From assembly GCF_012273895.1 (NCBI RefSeq), contig NC_052105.1, positions 2,666,001 through 2,730,000 of the forward strand: a stretch of 64,000 nt of DNA, written 5' to 3'. Positions 32,351 through 42,965 of the stretch are shown in pieces. Below the pieces are notes generated by a model. That model did no database searches. It had not been told where the DNA came from and was given only the letters and a program-made list of their open reading frames with translations. The translations under genes were made by a program, and so were the position numbers. The stretch comes from Zerene cesonia. Its lineage: Eukaryota > Arthropoda > Insecta > Lepidoptera > Pieridae. The stretch's first letter is position 1, and each line of letters starts with the position of its first letter.

Positions 32351-32450
32351 NNNNNNNNNNNNNNNNNNNNNNNNNNNNNNNNNNNNNNNNNNNNNNNNNN
32401 NNNNNNNNNNNNNNNNNNNNNNNNNNNNNNNNNNNNNNNNNNNNNNNNNN
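32351..32450. other. Assembly gap, 100 N
   Basis: Separates the end of the Jockey-like element (plus) from the truncated TyrRS coding sequence (minus). A candidate misjoin point. Confidence 0.99.
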
Positions 32451-33170
32451 TTTCTTCACATTGCTTGGGTTGTCTAATAAATCAATCTTGCTATCCTCTT
32501 CAGAGGCAGACATCTTACCTCCTGTTAAGCCAGGTACCATTGGATTCATCAAATGTATGCGTTTTGCATATCCAAGTTGAGGCAAGTATTTTTCTGACAT
32601 TGTGAAGATTTTTCTTTGATCCACTCCACCAAATTGTGCATCTACCTTTAAATACTCCTCATCCAATGCTTGAAGACCTGGGTACAGGAGACCACTTAAT
32701 AGTGGGTGATCAACCTGCTTGACCACCTCTGCACCTGCCTTCTTAGCATCATGCTCAGTTATAACAGAGGTCATACGGTACACATCCAAAGTGTACTCTT
32801 TATTCAACTGATACTCAGTACCTCTCACAAATTTAAGCTTCTCTAATGGTACATCTATAGACGTTAACATCGCTTTAATAGCTGCTTCATAATATTGCGT
32901 ACGGAGTTTGAGAAGCTCCCAAGGTGCTTTCATATTGTCTAAGTAGGCATGTAAGTCAGCAAATAGTATAGTGACTTCACAACCGGCTTTGAGAAAGTCA
33001 GCTATTTTAGACATAGGAACGAAATAAGCGACGTGGGGCCTCCCAGTTGTTGCAGTTCCCCAATAAATTTTTAGGTCGCGTTGTTTTAAGATTTCCGTGA
33101 GTTTTTCATCCCCCAAAACCTCTTGTAGGTTTCGAGTGATTAAATGTTTTTTTTCTTCCCAAGTAGCCAT
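32451..33170 (-). CDS. TyrRS: Cytoplasmic tyrosyl-tRNA synthetase, N-terminal part only
   Basis: Class I aminoacyl-tRNA synthetase that charges tRNA-Tyr. About 240 residues are present of the roughly 525 usual in animals. The Rossmann fold starts with 'YWGTATTGRPHVAYFVPM', whose HVAY is the HIGH-equivalent. 'YYEAAIKAMLTSIDVP' and 'GGVDQRKIFTMSEKYLPQLG' follow, and the KMSKS-equivalent appears as 'GGKMSASEEDSKIDLLDN'. The frame is open to the gap at 32450. The rest of the catalytic domain, the anticodon domain and the EMAP-II-like C-terminal domain are nowhere in the window. A splice acceptor (TTTTCACAG) lies 17 bp upstream of the ATG at 33188-33196, indicating a 5'-UTR intron and arguing against a retrocopy. 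Either the gene is broken, or the scaffold is misjoined at the gap. Confidence 0.92.
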
Positions 33171-33978
33171 CTCCGGCGCGTATTTATCTGTGAAAATGTT
33201 AAGGTTATATTAAAATTTAAAACGAATAAATAAATTTATTACTAAGGTGAAAAATTTGCATTGGTATACGTGAATAAGTAAATATATTAAATGTTTTTAC
33301 TTTACCTCTTAATTCAAAAATCTTCGATTAGACCCTACAGACGTAAAACCTAAAAGTAAAAGTTTGAAGCTGACGAAATAATTTTTATACTGGACCTAAA
33401 CACATGCCACATAGAGGTCTTGTCTTATCATGACATTGACAATTGACAAATACCTGATGACAAGTTACCAAAAATTACATAGATAGTGAACATGGAAACA
33501 TAGACGAAAGAATATTCTCTTAACTCACATTCATATTAATTAAAAGAAAAATGCCTAAAACAACAAGGATAACATTATTTCAATTATTTTACCAACCTTT
33601 TGCTTCCATTAACGTATCCCCATTTTGCAATTTTTTATATTGCAACATTGTGATAAACATTGTTTTCTGCTTTAATTTTTTTAGATATGTGTACGAAGTC
33701 CTTAAATTTTAACTTTTTTATTTTTGTTTATCTATGATTGATGCTTCTGGAAAACACATAGGAAACAATACTCGCGTAATAAAATTATACAGTAAAAAAT
33801 ATAATATGGAAAGTTGCAATGTCTAAATCTAAGATTAGTGTTGAAGGCAAGAAATGAAATAGCGGGAAATTGGGTGATTAAATAACTAAGACATGTAATA
33901 GTATTCAATTTTAAGAAAAACTGTCTTAACATAATTGCATTAAAAAACTCTTTATAAAATTAAAATAACAATAAACGA
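33171..33978. promoter_or_regulatory. TyrRS upstream region (5'-UTR intron and promoter)
   Basis: Holds a short 5'-UTR segment (33171-33187), an acceptor and AT-rich sequence. I cannot place the first exon or the transcription start. A small minus-strand open frame at 33732-33932 looks spurious. Confidence 0.45.
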
Positions 33979-34078
33979 NNNNNNNNNNNNNNNNNNNNNN
34001 NNNNNNNNNNNNNNNNNNNNNNNNNNNNNNNNNNNNNNNNNNNNNNNNNNNNNNNNNNNNNNNNNNNNNNNNNNNNNN
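33979..34078. other. Assembly gap, 100 N
   Basis: Placeholder-sized gap in AT-rich intergenic sequence. Confidence 0.99.
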
Positions 34079-34450
34079 CTAAATGAAGTTCCTCTGTACA
34101 ATATTTGGTGTTAACACATCTATTTTTTGTAATTCTCTAAAGCAAGGATCGAAAAATTATTAGCTTTTCTATAAATTTTATAAATAAATATGTTATATAT
34201 AAATTTGTTGTTTTACCAGATCATTTGAGTAATGTGGCAGTGGCATAGAAAAGTGGAATAAGATAATTTATAAATATCCATTACCCTAACACAAAAAATC
34301 ATTCAAAATATGGGTGATTTTAGCTTCAATTGAGTTTTTAAATAAAATGAAATGAATTATTGCATTAGTTGCCTAATGTAGGTACTGTATTACGATTTCA
34401 TATTTACAAATCGTTTCCAAATACAAGCAGCTAATTTGAGGTTTTTATCT
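34079..34450. other. Intergenic, 3' flank of the next gene
   Basis: AT-rich, no feature recognised. Confidence 0.4.
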
Positions 34451-35098
34451 CTAAGATGAACATTTAAAATTAGCCGTCATAAGTGGTTTTCCATAATGAT
34501 GAGGATCAGGGTGTGGTCCCGAACGACTAAAGGAATCTTCTTGGTAATAATAACAACGCCTATTTGAGATAGAATAATCCAATAGACTTTCCTTTACTTT
34601 CCAACCACATGTGTTATTACTAGTTTCACAGAAATAATATCGCTCGTCTGGTGTTTTTCTTGCTCTTTGCTTAAGATATTGTAGACGACCTCCATCTGGT
34701 TGGGCTTTATAGAGTATTTTAGTCACGTCTTCCTCAATTGGTTTCATAAACGAGTTCGGTATTTCTGTTTCAGCCATGAAGTGTACCCTTTCACTCATCT
34801 TAGTTTTAGCTCTAGGGTTATACTTTAGCGATGTGTTTATAATACCGTCGCGGATAGGTTTTCTTCGACGATTGCCCATGCTGTTTTTGTTATGAATGGC
34901 CAAAGAAGGCATACACGGTTCAAGGCCGGCTCTCGCAACATCTTCTGTTCGATGATTTTTGCATTTGTCTGTGAAAACGGCTGCGTTGAGGATTCTCTCT
35001 TTATTTTTGTTGAACCATGCGATTCGGCGTTCATTTTCTTTATTGAAATTTTCGATTAGAAATTTTAGTACGTAGGGATTTGTATAATCTAGCGGCAT
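34451..35098 (-). CDS. Single-exon gene resembling sperm microtubule inner proteins
   Basis: 215 residues, intronless, basic, with no signal peptide or membrane segment. The C-terminal half contains 'GRLQYLKQRARKTPDERYYF', then 'CETSNNTCGWKV' and 'RRCYYYQEDSFSRSG'. This order (GRxxYLxxR, PExxYxxP-like, a YGW-like turn, then RR...DxFxRxxG) recalls small axonemal proteins such as SPMIP1/ATP6V1FNB found inside sperm flagellar doublets. If right, it would be a testis-expressed structural protein of the flagellum. The assignment is from motif memory only and could be wrong. The composition is far from random, so the frame is very likely a real gene. Confidence 0.5.
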   Translation of the reverse strand: MPLDYTNPYVLKFLIENFNKENERRIAWFNKNKERILNAAVFTDKCKNHRTEDVARAGLEPCMPSLAIHNKNSMGNRRRKPIRDGIINTSLKYNPRAKTKMSERVHFMAETEIPNSFMKPIEEDVTKILYKAQPDGGRLQYLKQRARKTPDERYYFCETSNNTCGWKVKESLLDYSISNRRCYYYQEDSFSRSGPHPDPHHYGKPLMTANFKCSS

Positions 35099-35384
35099 TG
35101 ACTTGCAAATACAATTTATTGATTTTATTAAAAAATAAGTAAATTGTGTAAATGGTGTATAAAATATAATAAAAATAAAATTGAACGTAAACCTCTCAAA
35201 ATAATGTCATGTTTTGATAAACGTCAACTTTATGGTGTCAGATTATAATTTCACACAAATGTTATATGGCCTGTTTTATTAACATGCCAATCTCTCCTCC
35301 TAAGTATCTTTAGACACAAAAATCATATAAAAAAATCGCCCCTTTGCGAATACACGAACGATCAGCGGGCAACGCATTTGCAGC
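35099..35384. promoter_or_regulatory. Upstream region of the 215-residue gene
   Basis: AT-rich 5' flank of a minus-strand gene. No motif can be claimed. Confidence 0.35.
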
Positions 35385-35455
35385 GGCTGAACCTCTGCGT
35401 GTTTATAGCCGGAGGCGAACCACCAGCTCAGCGCTGTGACATACAAAAAATGAAT
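35385..35455 (+). mobile_element. LINE 3'-tail fragment
   Basis: 'ggaggcgaaccaccagctca', 'gcgctgtgacata' and a short A run: a diverged relative of the tails at 14728 and 62640. Confidence 0.5.
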
Positions 35456-36024
35456 AGTGCTATTATTATTACTTTCTAAAAATCATTTCAAAGTTCAGAC
35501 ACATTTATACAAACGAAATACAGCTTTATCTAACTTCCACTAGCGCAGCCATATAAATGCACGCCGTAACTAGATTTTAAATTAGCCACGTCAGCGATTT
35601 ATATCTGCATAATTTTCTGTTATTTACATATCTGAGTTACGATCTCAGGTGTGGAATTTATGCTTTTTAGAGCCAAAAATATTTATATATAGAGCCAAAT
35701 ATATTTTTTTTTGTATTCATTTTATTATCATAATACTGTACAACCGTAATGTCCCGCACTGTATCGTTGTAATATTTACACATTCATCAAGTTAAGTGTA
35801 ATTAAAATATATTATTGATATTTTTCTCCCCTTCTTATATTTAAAATTGTCTTATTTATCACATATAAAAAAAATTGTTCTGATTCAGTGTACATACAAT
35901 GAAGTGGACAAAGATTTTTCTTCATTATCGTTCAACAGAAACATTCTATAGTGTATTAAAATTATAATATATAATATATACCTCTTGTATAACACCTATA
36001 TTCATTTTATAAAAATCAACGAAA
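35456..36024. other. Intergenic, 3' flank of the desaturase
   Basis: AT-rich sequence without a recognised gene. It must contain the desaturase transcript end; I do not see one decisive poly(A) signal. Confidence 0.4.
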
Positions 36025-39000
36025 TCAATAATCATCAAGTGGAAAATGTACGGGTGTACCGTCGCCTAATCTCTTTGCTGTGCTATTAATCATTTCAGGT
36101 GTCGCTTCACGCAGGTCATATGCCCACCCGATTTTATTGAAAAAGCGTATAAAATTTGTCCCGAAATTGAAAAAATCGAAGTGTTCGGCTGCCTTGTAGT
36201 CAAACGGGAATACGTGATGGTAGTTGTGCCAACCTTCACCCAGTGTTACAAACGCCACGAAGCGATTTTCTCTTGGCACAATGTTCCTAGAAACAAAAAG
36301 ATTTATAATTATTTGTGAATAAGATATAACGGCGCTTAGACTAAGGCATCGATTTAGAGCATTGTTATACGCAATTTTTGAAACAATTTGGATATATCAT
36401 CAAATTACAATATGGAAAAATATTAGGTTCAGGTCTGTCTCTGTATTACAATCATAATCAGTATCATCACCATTATCACATTGCTCCTTTGTGGAATATT
36501 TAAAGACTTAGATTTGAAGGTACTTACTTGTTATACGGTTTGTAACCGTAGGCATGTGCTAGGCTATTGACGGTAAGCTCACTATGAAACATGCCTAGGA
36601 ATCTTATGAAACATTGCCACGCTACGGCGCACCGCCAATTTTCTCCCCATAAGTGTATAGTCAGTGTCGTAGGTAAGATGTAACAAAACAGGAGCTTAAA
36701 ATAGGTGAAGTATCTGAAATATTAAATTAAATTTAGTTCGTAAATGGCTAGCAAGTTTTGAATATTTTCAGACTCAGTGCTATTTCAAGTGTTTAATTAT
36801 TGAGCATGTCTGAATAGTTTTTATTAAACGCGTGCCTTACTTAATTAGTCGATCAGATTCATTCTATTTTCGGTTTATAACTTTAGCTGATCCGTCTCAA
36901 ATTTATAATATTTATCCATTTATGGCATTTATACAGCATAAACAAAATTATTTTACATAAATTGATCGTAATAACTTTACGATCCTATTATAAAAGTTGA
37001 TATTGTAATAAAAATTTTCTTAGCCGCGATGAGCACTTTTTGGTAGGGGAAAATCTTTGGGTTCGCGTCATCAATATGGTAGGTAATAATAAAAAAAAAT
37101 GTTTTAATACTTCATTTCTACGTTATAAGTTTTAATTTCTATCGGCAATCCTTATGGCTACGCCATTTTTATTTAGGTATATTTTTCATCGTAACAATAA
37201 ATATAGTTGAAACCGCAAACATTTAAGTGGATTTCAACTCTTACTTTGACAAGCCGAAAGGATAAAATGTGAGGCTTAAAAGCTGAATTTTTCTTTTCTC
37301 GGATAGGCTTTTTTAAAAATATGAAAAATGAAATGATCCAAGCAATCAGGGCAAATAGGTGAAGAAAATTAGTGGGTCAATCGTTTTATTTTTATCATGA
37401 AACCGATAATTCTTTCTTTTCTTGAAGTAGTATATATTTGTTAGGGTTTAATGAATAAAAAATACCTCAAAGATGAAAGCATCATTAATTTGACTTAATT
37501 TTCATTAATTATAAAAGAGAATACGTTAAGCCAACATTAATGTCTCACTCACTTGTTGTAGAAACGAAGTAATGGGTCGCCAGTTATATCGCTCATATCC
37601 AGTTGTTTGCCACGGAGCAGCACTTGCTCGTTTTTTTTCAGCATCAACCAGCCAATGTGAGAGAAGAACAACCCTCGGTTGGCGTTGTGCGGGTCAGCAT
37701 CCGTGTCACTGTATTTGTGGTGCACCCGGTGGTCTCGAACCCATTGCTCTAAAGAATTCTAAAAAAAACCAATCACCTAATTTGTCATTTACTTAATATA
37801 AAGTTTCCTCGAAATATTTTGGTTGGTTTCATATTTCGGGTTTAAAAGCAAATTTAATAAAGGCTTCGGTAGACCTTTGATGCGAATTTTGTATGTAATA
37901 ACGTCACAGGGACAGATGCTCACAAAAATATTACGTTGATTTATTTCTTATTTAATTAAATTGTAAGCACAGCTGTTGCGCCGGTACCGGCCAATTTCAT
38001 AACGCTCATTAAATGTTGAATGCATAATTTGACCTTCTTTAAAATAAAATTGGCAAATTGAACACATTCTATACTACATGTTAAAAATAAATGAGAACAG
38101 ACGCGGGTAATTTTTTTTTTCATGTAAGCCGAAAAAGCTTATGACAACAATAAATATTCAACTAAGATTCATAATGAATCGAACACCAGTAAACGGTCGA
38201 AGAAAAGAAAATATTGCCCTAAAATTTGTAATCTGTTAGAAGCTTCATTACGTATCGAAATATAGAGTGTTTTGAAATCAAACATTGACACTGTTGCAAA
38301 TATTACACGTTCACACAAATAATATGTAATAAATATAATGCGCATAGTAATATAACAGATAACATAATACTATACATATTATGTTATCTGTATGTGTCAT
38401 TATATAGCATACCTGTCCAGCGCTAGCAAACGCAGCTAAAAAGAACAATTTTAAAGGCAGGGTAGCTTTAAATGCTCTGTGCGTCCACAAACGATGAGCC
38501 CCTCCAGTTATCCCAAAGCCGCTTATTGTGTACATTACAACAGCTGTCAAACATAAACTACATATTAATTCAGTTTCTAGTACATGTCATATATGATGCT
38601 TACTAAAATATGAGAACGTCTATCAGTTTATTTTTATATTTACGAATACTTTTTGCCTAATTCCCGTATTGATGTTATTTTCGGAATAATACGGACCATT
38701 TATCAAGGACTAATTTCATAAATTGCAGATTTATACTGTTAAATGACATAGGATATGACATCAATTCGTTCCTCCGAATAAGCAGCATGATATTTGGCAA
38801 GGCTAATGAATAAATAACTATCTGGTTATCCAACATTTATATGAATTATGTCTGAGATAAAATTCTTGACTCGAATTATTTGCTATCCAAGAAATTTGCG
38901 CTATAAAATGAGTTCCCGGAACCGCTTTATTAAGAGCATTACGCTATTTGGTAAGTCCTTACCAAAAATTAATATTTTCCAGCTGTCTATGTGTATTGTG

Positions 39001-40380
39001 TTATGATAAAATATATAGTTTATTGAAAGAATAAAACAAATCATCAAATTAAAATCTAGTTACAGTTCACCAAAATCAGAATGGCGTTAACGACATCTTT
39101 TTTCTAATAGGTATATAGGTGAACAGTAAAATATAAACTTAATTTACGAATCACAATTACCAGCACGATAGTGTTTCAACGAATTTTGAGCGTAGGAAAT
39201 ATATGAATAATCCCATTATATTGGATATTCTGATAGCGGTTGAGGTCTATTGCCGCCAATAGAGCCCGTGATAATAAACAAACATTCAATGTTACTGAAG
39301 CGATAGGCGAAAATTGTTATATCTATCAACATTTCAGCTATATATTTACCGGTCCTAGAATAAACTCATTTATTATGGAGCTACGCCAAACTATAATCTA
39401 GACTCCTGTCTATTTGATAGTAAATCAAATGCATTCCGATACTTATAACATATTCGGCGTGGAAATCTTGAAATAATATAACTAGCGGGTATTTGTCTCC
39501 AAATTCTAGAAATGCTTAGTATCTACAAGTATTTTCCTCTTTTCCAAGTAAAAAACGTCGCCAATATTTACTATAGGCTAAGTCTCAGTGTCTAAGTAAA
39601 GCAGACTAATTTTCTGTTAACGTAGGTCTGAACATGAGTTAGTTAAATACATTATACAATGGAATATATAATTTAAAGAAGAAAATGTGGACAATTAAAT
39701 TAATATTAAAAGCGGTAGCCGGAGTTGGGCTATAAATAGTGAGATTGCATATTTATTAACTATCCCCCTAAAACAACACGGCTGACGTTTCCCAGTACCC
39801 TCATGTTTTATTGATCGTCTAAACACAGTCTGAAAGCTCCAACTTCAGTAATAATTCAGTCTTTACCTATATGGCCTGAAATTTTAGTTTTTAAACGGTT
39901 TATAAATTAGTATATGTTTGTATGTGTAATAAAAAAATATGCTTAACAGAATTTAACTTGAATATAAAATAATTGTAATTCGAATTTAATATTATAAATG
40001 CATTATGCTTAAATGTTTTTTTTGTTGATTTGTATTCCATAGTAGAATTTTCAACCCACTTTCTTTAAAACGAAGGTTTTCAGTTCGATATTTTTTTGGA
40101 TTCTATTATTCCTTTAATTGAAATTGAAAAATATTCGAATAATAAACAAAACTTTACCAAACAGAAACGTCTGCCATTTGACGGGGAAAGCATAATGGTA
40201 ACTCCAGTACACTGCAGCAATGTGGTATAGTGTAATGGCTATAGCACTTATCCATTTTATATCGTTTTTAAATCCCAAACTCTTCTCGAATCCACGCAAC
40301 GTTTCACTCAAAGAAAGCACTTGTCTACTCTCCTCCCTCTCCGTCATTTTAATGACAATGCAACTATTGTTAAGTGACAA
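36025..40380 (-). CDS. Acyl-CoA desaturase (Delta-9-like fatty acid desaturase)
   Basis: Membrane di-iron enzyme of the endoplasmic reticulum that puts a cis double bond into fatty acyl-CoA. In moths the family includes pheromone desaturases. Five coding exons from the 5' end: 40380-40158, 38543-38413, 37758-37553, 36713-36528 and 36286-36025. All have GT/AG borders and the phases agree. Length is 335 residues, or 324 from the second Met (codon at 40347), which is more likely because it starts MTEREESRQ. All three histidine boxes are present: 'HRLWTH' in exon 2, 'DHRVHHKYSDTDADPHN' in exon 3 and 'EGWHNYHHVFPFDYKAAEH' in exon 5, with 'NSLAHAYG' in exon 4 giving the ninth iron ligand region. 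Hydrophobic segments lie in exons 1, 2 and 4. It is fairly diverged from the classic Delta-9 enzymes I know. Substrate and double-bond position cannot be read from the sequence. Confidence 0.92.
38354..38392. repeat. Short hairpin in desaturase intron 2
   Basis: Inverted arms of 15 bp ('acagataacataata' and its complement, about 38355-38369 and 38377-38391) with a 7-nt loop. Perfect arms in AT-rich sequence; may be chance. Confidence 0.6.
38600..40110. other. Desaturase intron 1
   Basis: AT-rich 1.6-kb intron (38544-40157). No repeat or nested gene recognised. A slightly GC-richer patch sits at 39160-39300. Confidence 0.5.
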
Positions 40381-40610
40381 GATAATTTAAAGTGTCGGGA
40401 TGTCGTAATATTTATTTAGATCAGTGCTCATATGCATAGGGCCTAATTACATAGAATAAATAGTTTTAGGGATCGTTTTGAAACGTGTTTTTGCTTATAA
40501 TAAATTAAGTTTAATATAAAATTGCAATAATATCAGATATATAAGATATAGAATAATAAATCGCTAAAACGTCAATATATAACATTGTAAAAATATAATA
40601 TTTGGTTTAC

Positions 40611-40688
40611 CTACAACAACGTAACTGTATTGAATGCCAATTTTTGAAAAAGGCGGTCTTCTGACAAGATAATCGCCTTTGACACAAC
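40611..40688 (-). other. Candidate 5'-UTR exon of the desaturase
   Basis: A 78-bp minus-strand segment bounded by a good acceptor (TTTTTATTCCAG) and a good donor (GTAG|GTAAAC). Joined to an acceptor at about 40361 (CAATAG), it would give a non-coding leader before the desaturase ATG. One frame is open ('GDYLVRRPPFSKIGIQYSYV') but does not read into the desaturase. Tentative. Confidence 0.35.
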
Positions 40689-40929
40689 CTGGAATAAAAA
40701 GAAATCTATTTCAATTGATAAACGAATATTCAAAATGCAATTCCATTAAATATTTAATGATAAATAATATATCAGCAAGTTTTGGTTTAAATTTGTATCA
40801 TAGTTTATGAAGATATATATATCGTGAACCATAGTTGGAAAATGTATAAAATTGGACAGCGTCAATTAACATTTTATACAAACACATAGGTCAGTAATTG
40901 ATTGCATTTCAGTTCGGGTAAATGAACCT

Positions 40930-41140
40930 TAGATACAAGCTGTGCCTCGCTATGTACTTGCGGATGAACACGAGGGGAAACGCGAGTATTACTAAAATTA
41001 TTCTAGTACATAAGATACACCACAGTCAAATATTATCAAACCCGTTCAGTGGTTTTCACGGGAAAGAGTCACAAACATTTTAAATCCAAACATCCATCCT
41101 CACATACTTTTGCATTTATGATATTAATATGATAAATACA
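40930..41140 (+). repeat. SINE-like interspersed repeat, diverged
   Basis: Contains 'cccgttcagtggttttcacg', 'ggaaagagtcacaaac' and 'tttgcatttatgatattaat', the body and end of the common short repeat in weakened form. Confidence 0.55.
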
Positions 41141-42358
41141 ATTTGTTTTATAAAAACTACAGTTTAATATAATAAAATAGATTATACGAGTAAATTCCAG
41201 TTCGTTTATTAATCATCTATAAGATCGCTTTATTGAGATTTATATATTTGTGAATAATTATTTTAGAATCCATTTGACATCGGTGTTCGAATGATAATAT
41301 ACACTTTTTAAATTATTTTAAAACTATTATGAGTGTTAAAGTTGTAGTGTTGTAGTTATCACTAAATATCAGTTGGCCAACATATGAAGCATGCCATAAT
41401 GTCATGCCATGCCACAAAATGGCTCATAAACCACGAAATAATACATTACAAATAAACTGTTCGATTTTTTATTTATGCAGTTATGAGAAAAGGATTAAGG
41501 TTTATTAGAATAATCATCTTCATAGTGAAACTTTAACGAAATTAGGAGTTTATGTATAACGTGTGTGAGTACCGCAAATATATTTCGTGATGTTGACTTT
41601 ATATTCTGTCATAAAACACACGTGTCTCGACCTGTACCTTTGTACCAGGCAACAATCCAAATACTAAAATTTATTGGTCATATTTTCGGTCAATTTATGT
41701 CCTCTCATTACACAATGTTTTCTTATAAGCATGATTTTCAATTGGTTATTATGGATTACATTATCTGGAACCCAGACAGTTAAATTCCTTTTATTGCATC
41801 TGAATAATTTATCGTTATTGATATCATTGAAGACAATAGAGGTTTCAATTAGTCACGCTAATCGAATTTCGCTTCCAATTTCCTTTTCAAATCGATATTG
41901 TCAGTTATAAATTTCACTTTATCTTAGGCTATAAATAATAATATGATTTTCGAATTGAATTTCTTAATTTATTAAGGAGTTTGACGTAGGCTTTGCTCTT
42001 GCTGATATCCATTTATTTTTAAAAACCGTAAATATTATCATTGCATAAAAAGTTATTATAAAATAAGATGTAATATGTATGATGTTTCTATTTGACGTTC
42101 ACTAGCAACAATGCTTCATTTCAGATCGACAATTGAAATATAAGTCCATTGATTAACCTAGCTCAACTCTATGAGAATCATAATGTATGCGCACATATTA
42201 CGAGTGCTTGAATTAAATTTTAACTACTCATGAACTGCTTGTGTTTTGCTGTAATGACGCATATTTATTGAGCTATATTAATATTTCTAAACTTCATTTA
42301 GTTATTAATTTAATATCGACTTTGTGAGGTATTAAATTTGTTACTTATTTTGCGTTGC
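41141..42358. other. AT-rich non-coding, no feature recognised
   Basis: Only small, low-complexity open frames. Nothing I can support. Confidence 0.4.
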
Positions 42359-42416
42359 ATTCCGTTATATTTAACAAGAAAATATTATAATATTTTCTTG
42401 TTAAATATAACGGAAT
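42359..42416. repeat. 58-bp perfect palindrome
   Basis: Reads the same on both strands over 58 bases from 'attccgttat' to 'ataacggaat', with no spacer. Just beyond are two direct repeats of 'ttataccggtaatt' at about 42457 and 42500. Nothing else marks a transposon. Confidence 0.85.
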
Positions 42417-42729
42417 TAAATATAATGTCTATAGACACCATGCTCTTTTGCGATGTTTATACCGGTAATTTCAAAATTGCAGTATATTATTATATATTAT
42501 TTATACCGGTAATTGATATTTTCTATTAACTTAATTTTGTTCCTGTGATCTGCTATCAAAAAAAGTAAATCAGCTATATATATGGTTCTAAAAAACATGA
42601 ATTAATATTATTTTGTGTATATATACACTCTAATATAAGAACATAGCATTATGTTTATTGACACAAAAACAATGTCGCAATTGTCCTATTTTCATTTGTA
42701 GCTATTGTTTTTGTTTAAATTGTGCTAAT

Positions 42730-42965
42730 TTATGAACGGACTTTTATCAACCGACTTAAAAAATGGAGGAGGTAATCAATGCGACTGCATATTTTTCATT
42801 TTTATTACCTCATAACTTTTTTTAACTCAACGTGTGGATTGTTTTTTATGATTCTTTTTTATTTGAAAGCCTACTATATGCTCCCATTTTAGGCATTGTT
42901 CTGAAAATTTGGAGGCATTTTAGTTTTTTTTTATTTTGATTAAAATCTGTAATTAAAATAAGCAC
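42730..42965 (-). repeat. Interspersed repeat ('caaccgactt...' family)
   Basis: Starts with 'tcaaccgacttaaaaaatgg', 'aggaggtaat', the complement of the end seen at 56090-56125 ('tttttgaagtcggttaac'). A familiar lepidopteran repeat end; the element class is not clear. Confidence 0.55.

Noticed and set aside
32268..32450. Extension of the TyrRS open frame past the N gap
   Set aside because: Left of the gap the frame is the antisense of the Jockey-like element ('YAAPAWYAYV' on the plus strand), so the join is accidental.
32451..33196. TyrRS fragment as a processed retrocopy
   Set aside because: A 5'-UTR splice acceptor lies directly upstream of the ATG, and the frame has no lesion.
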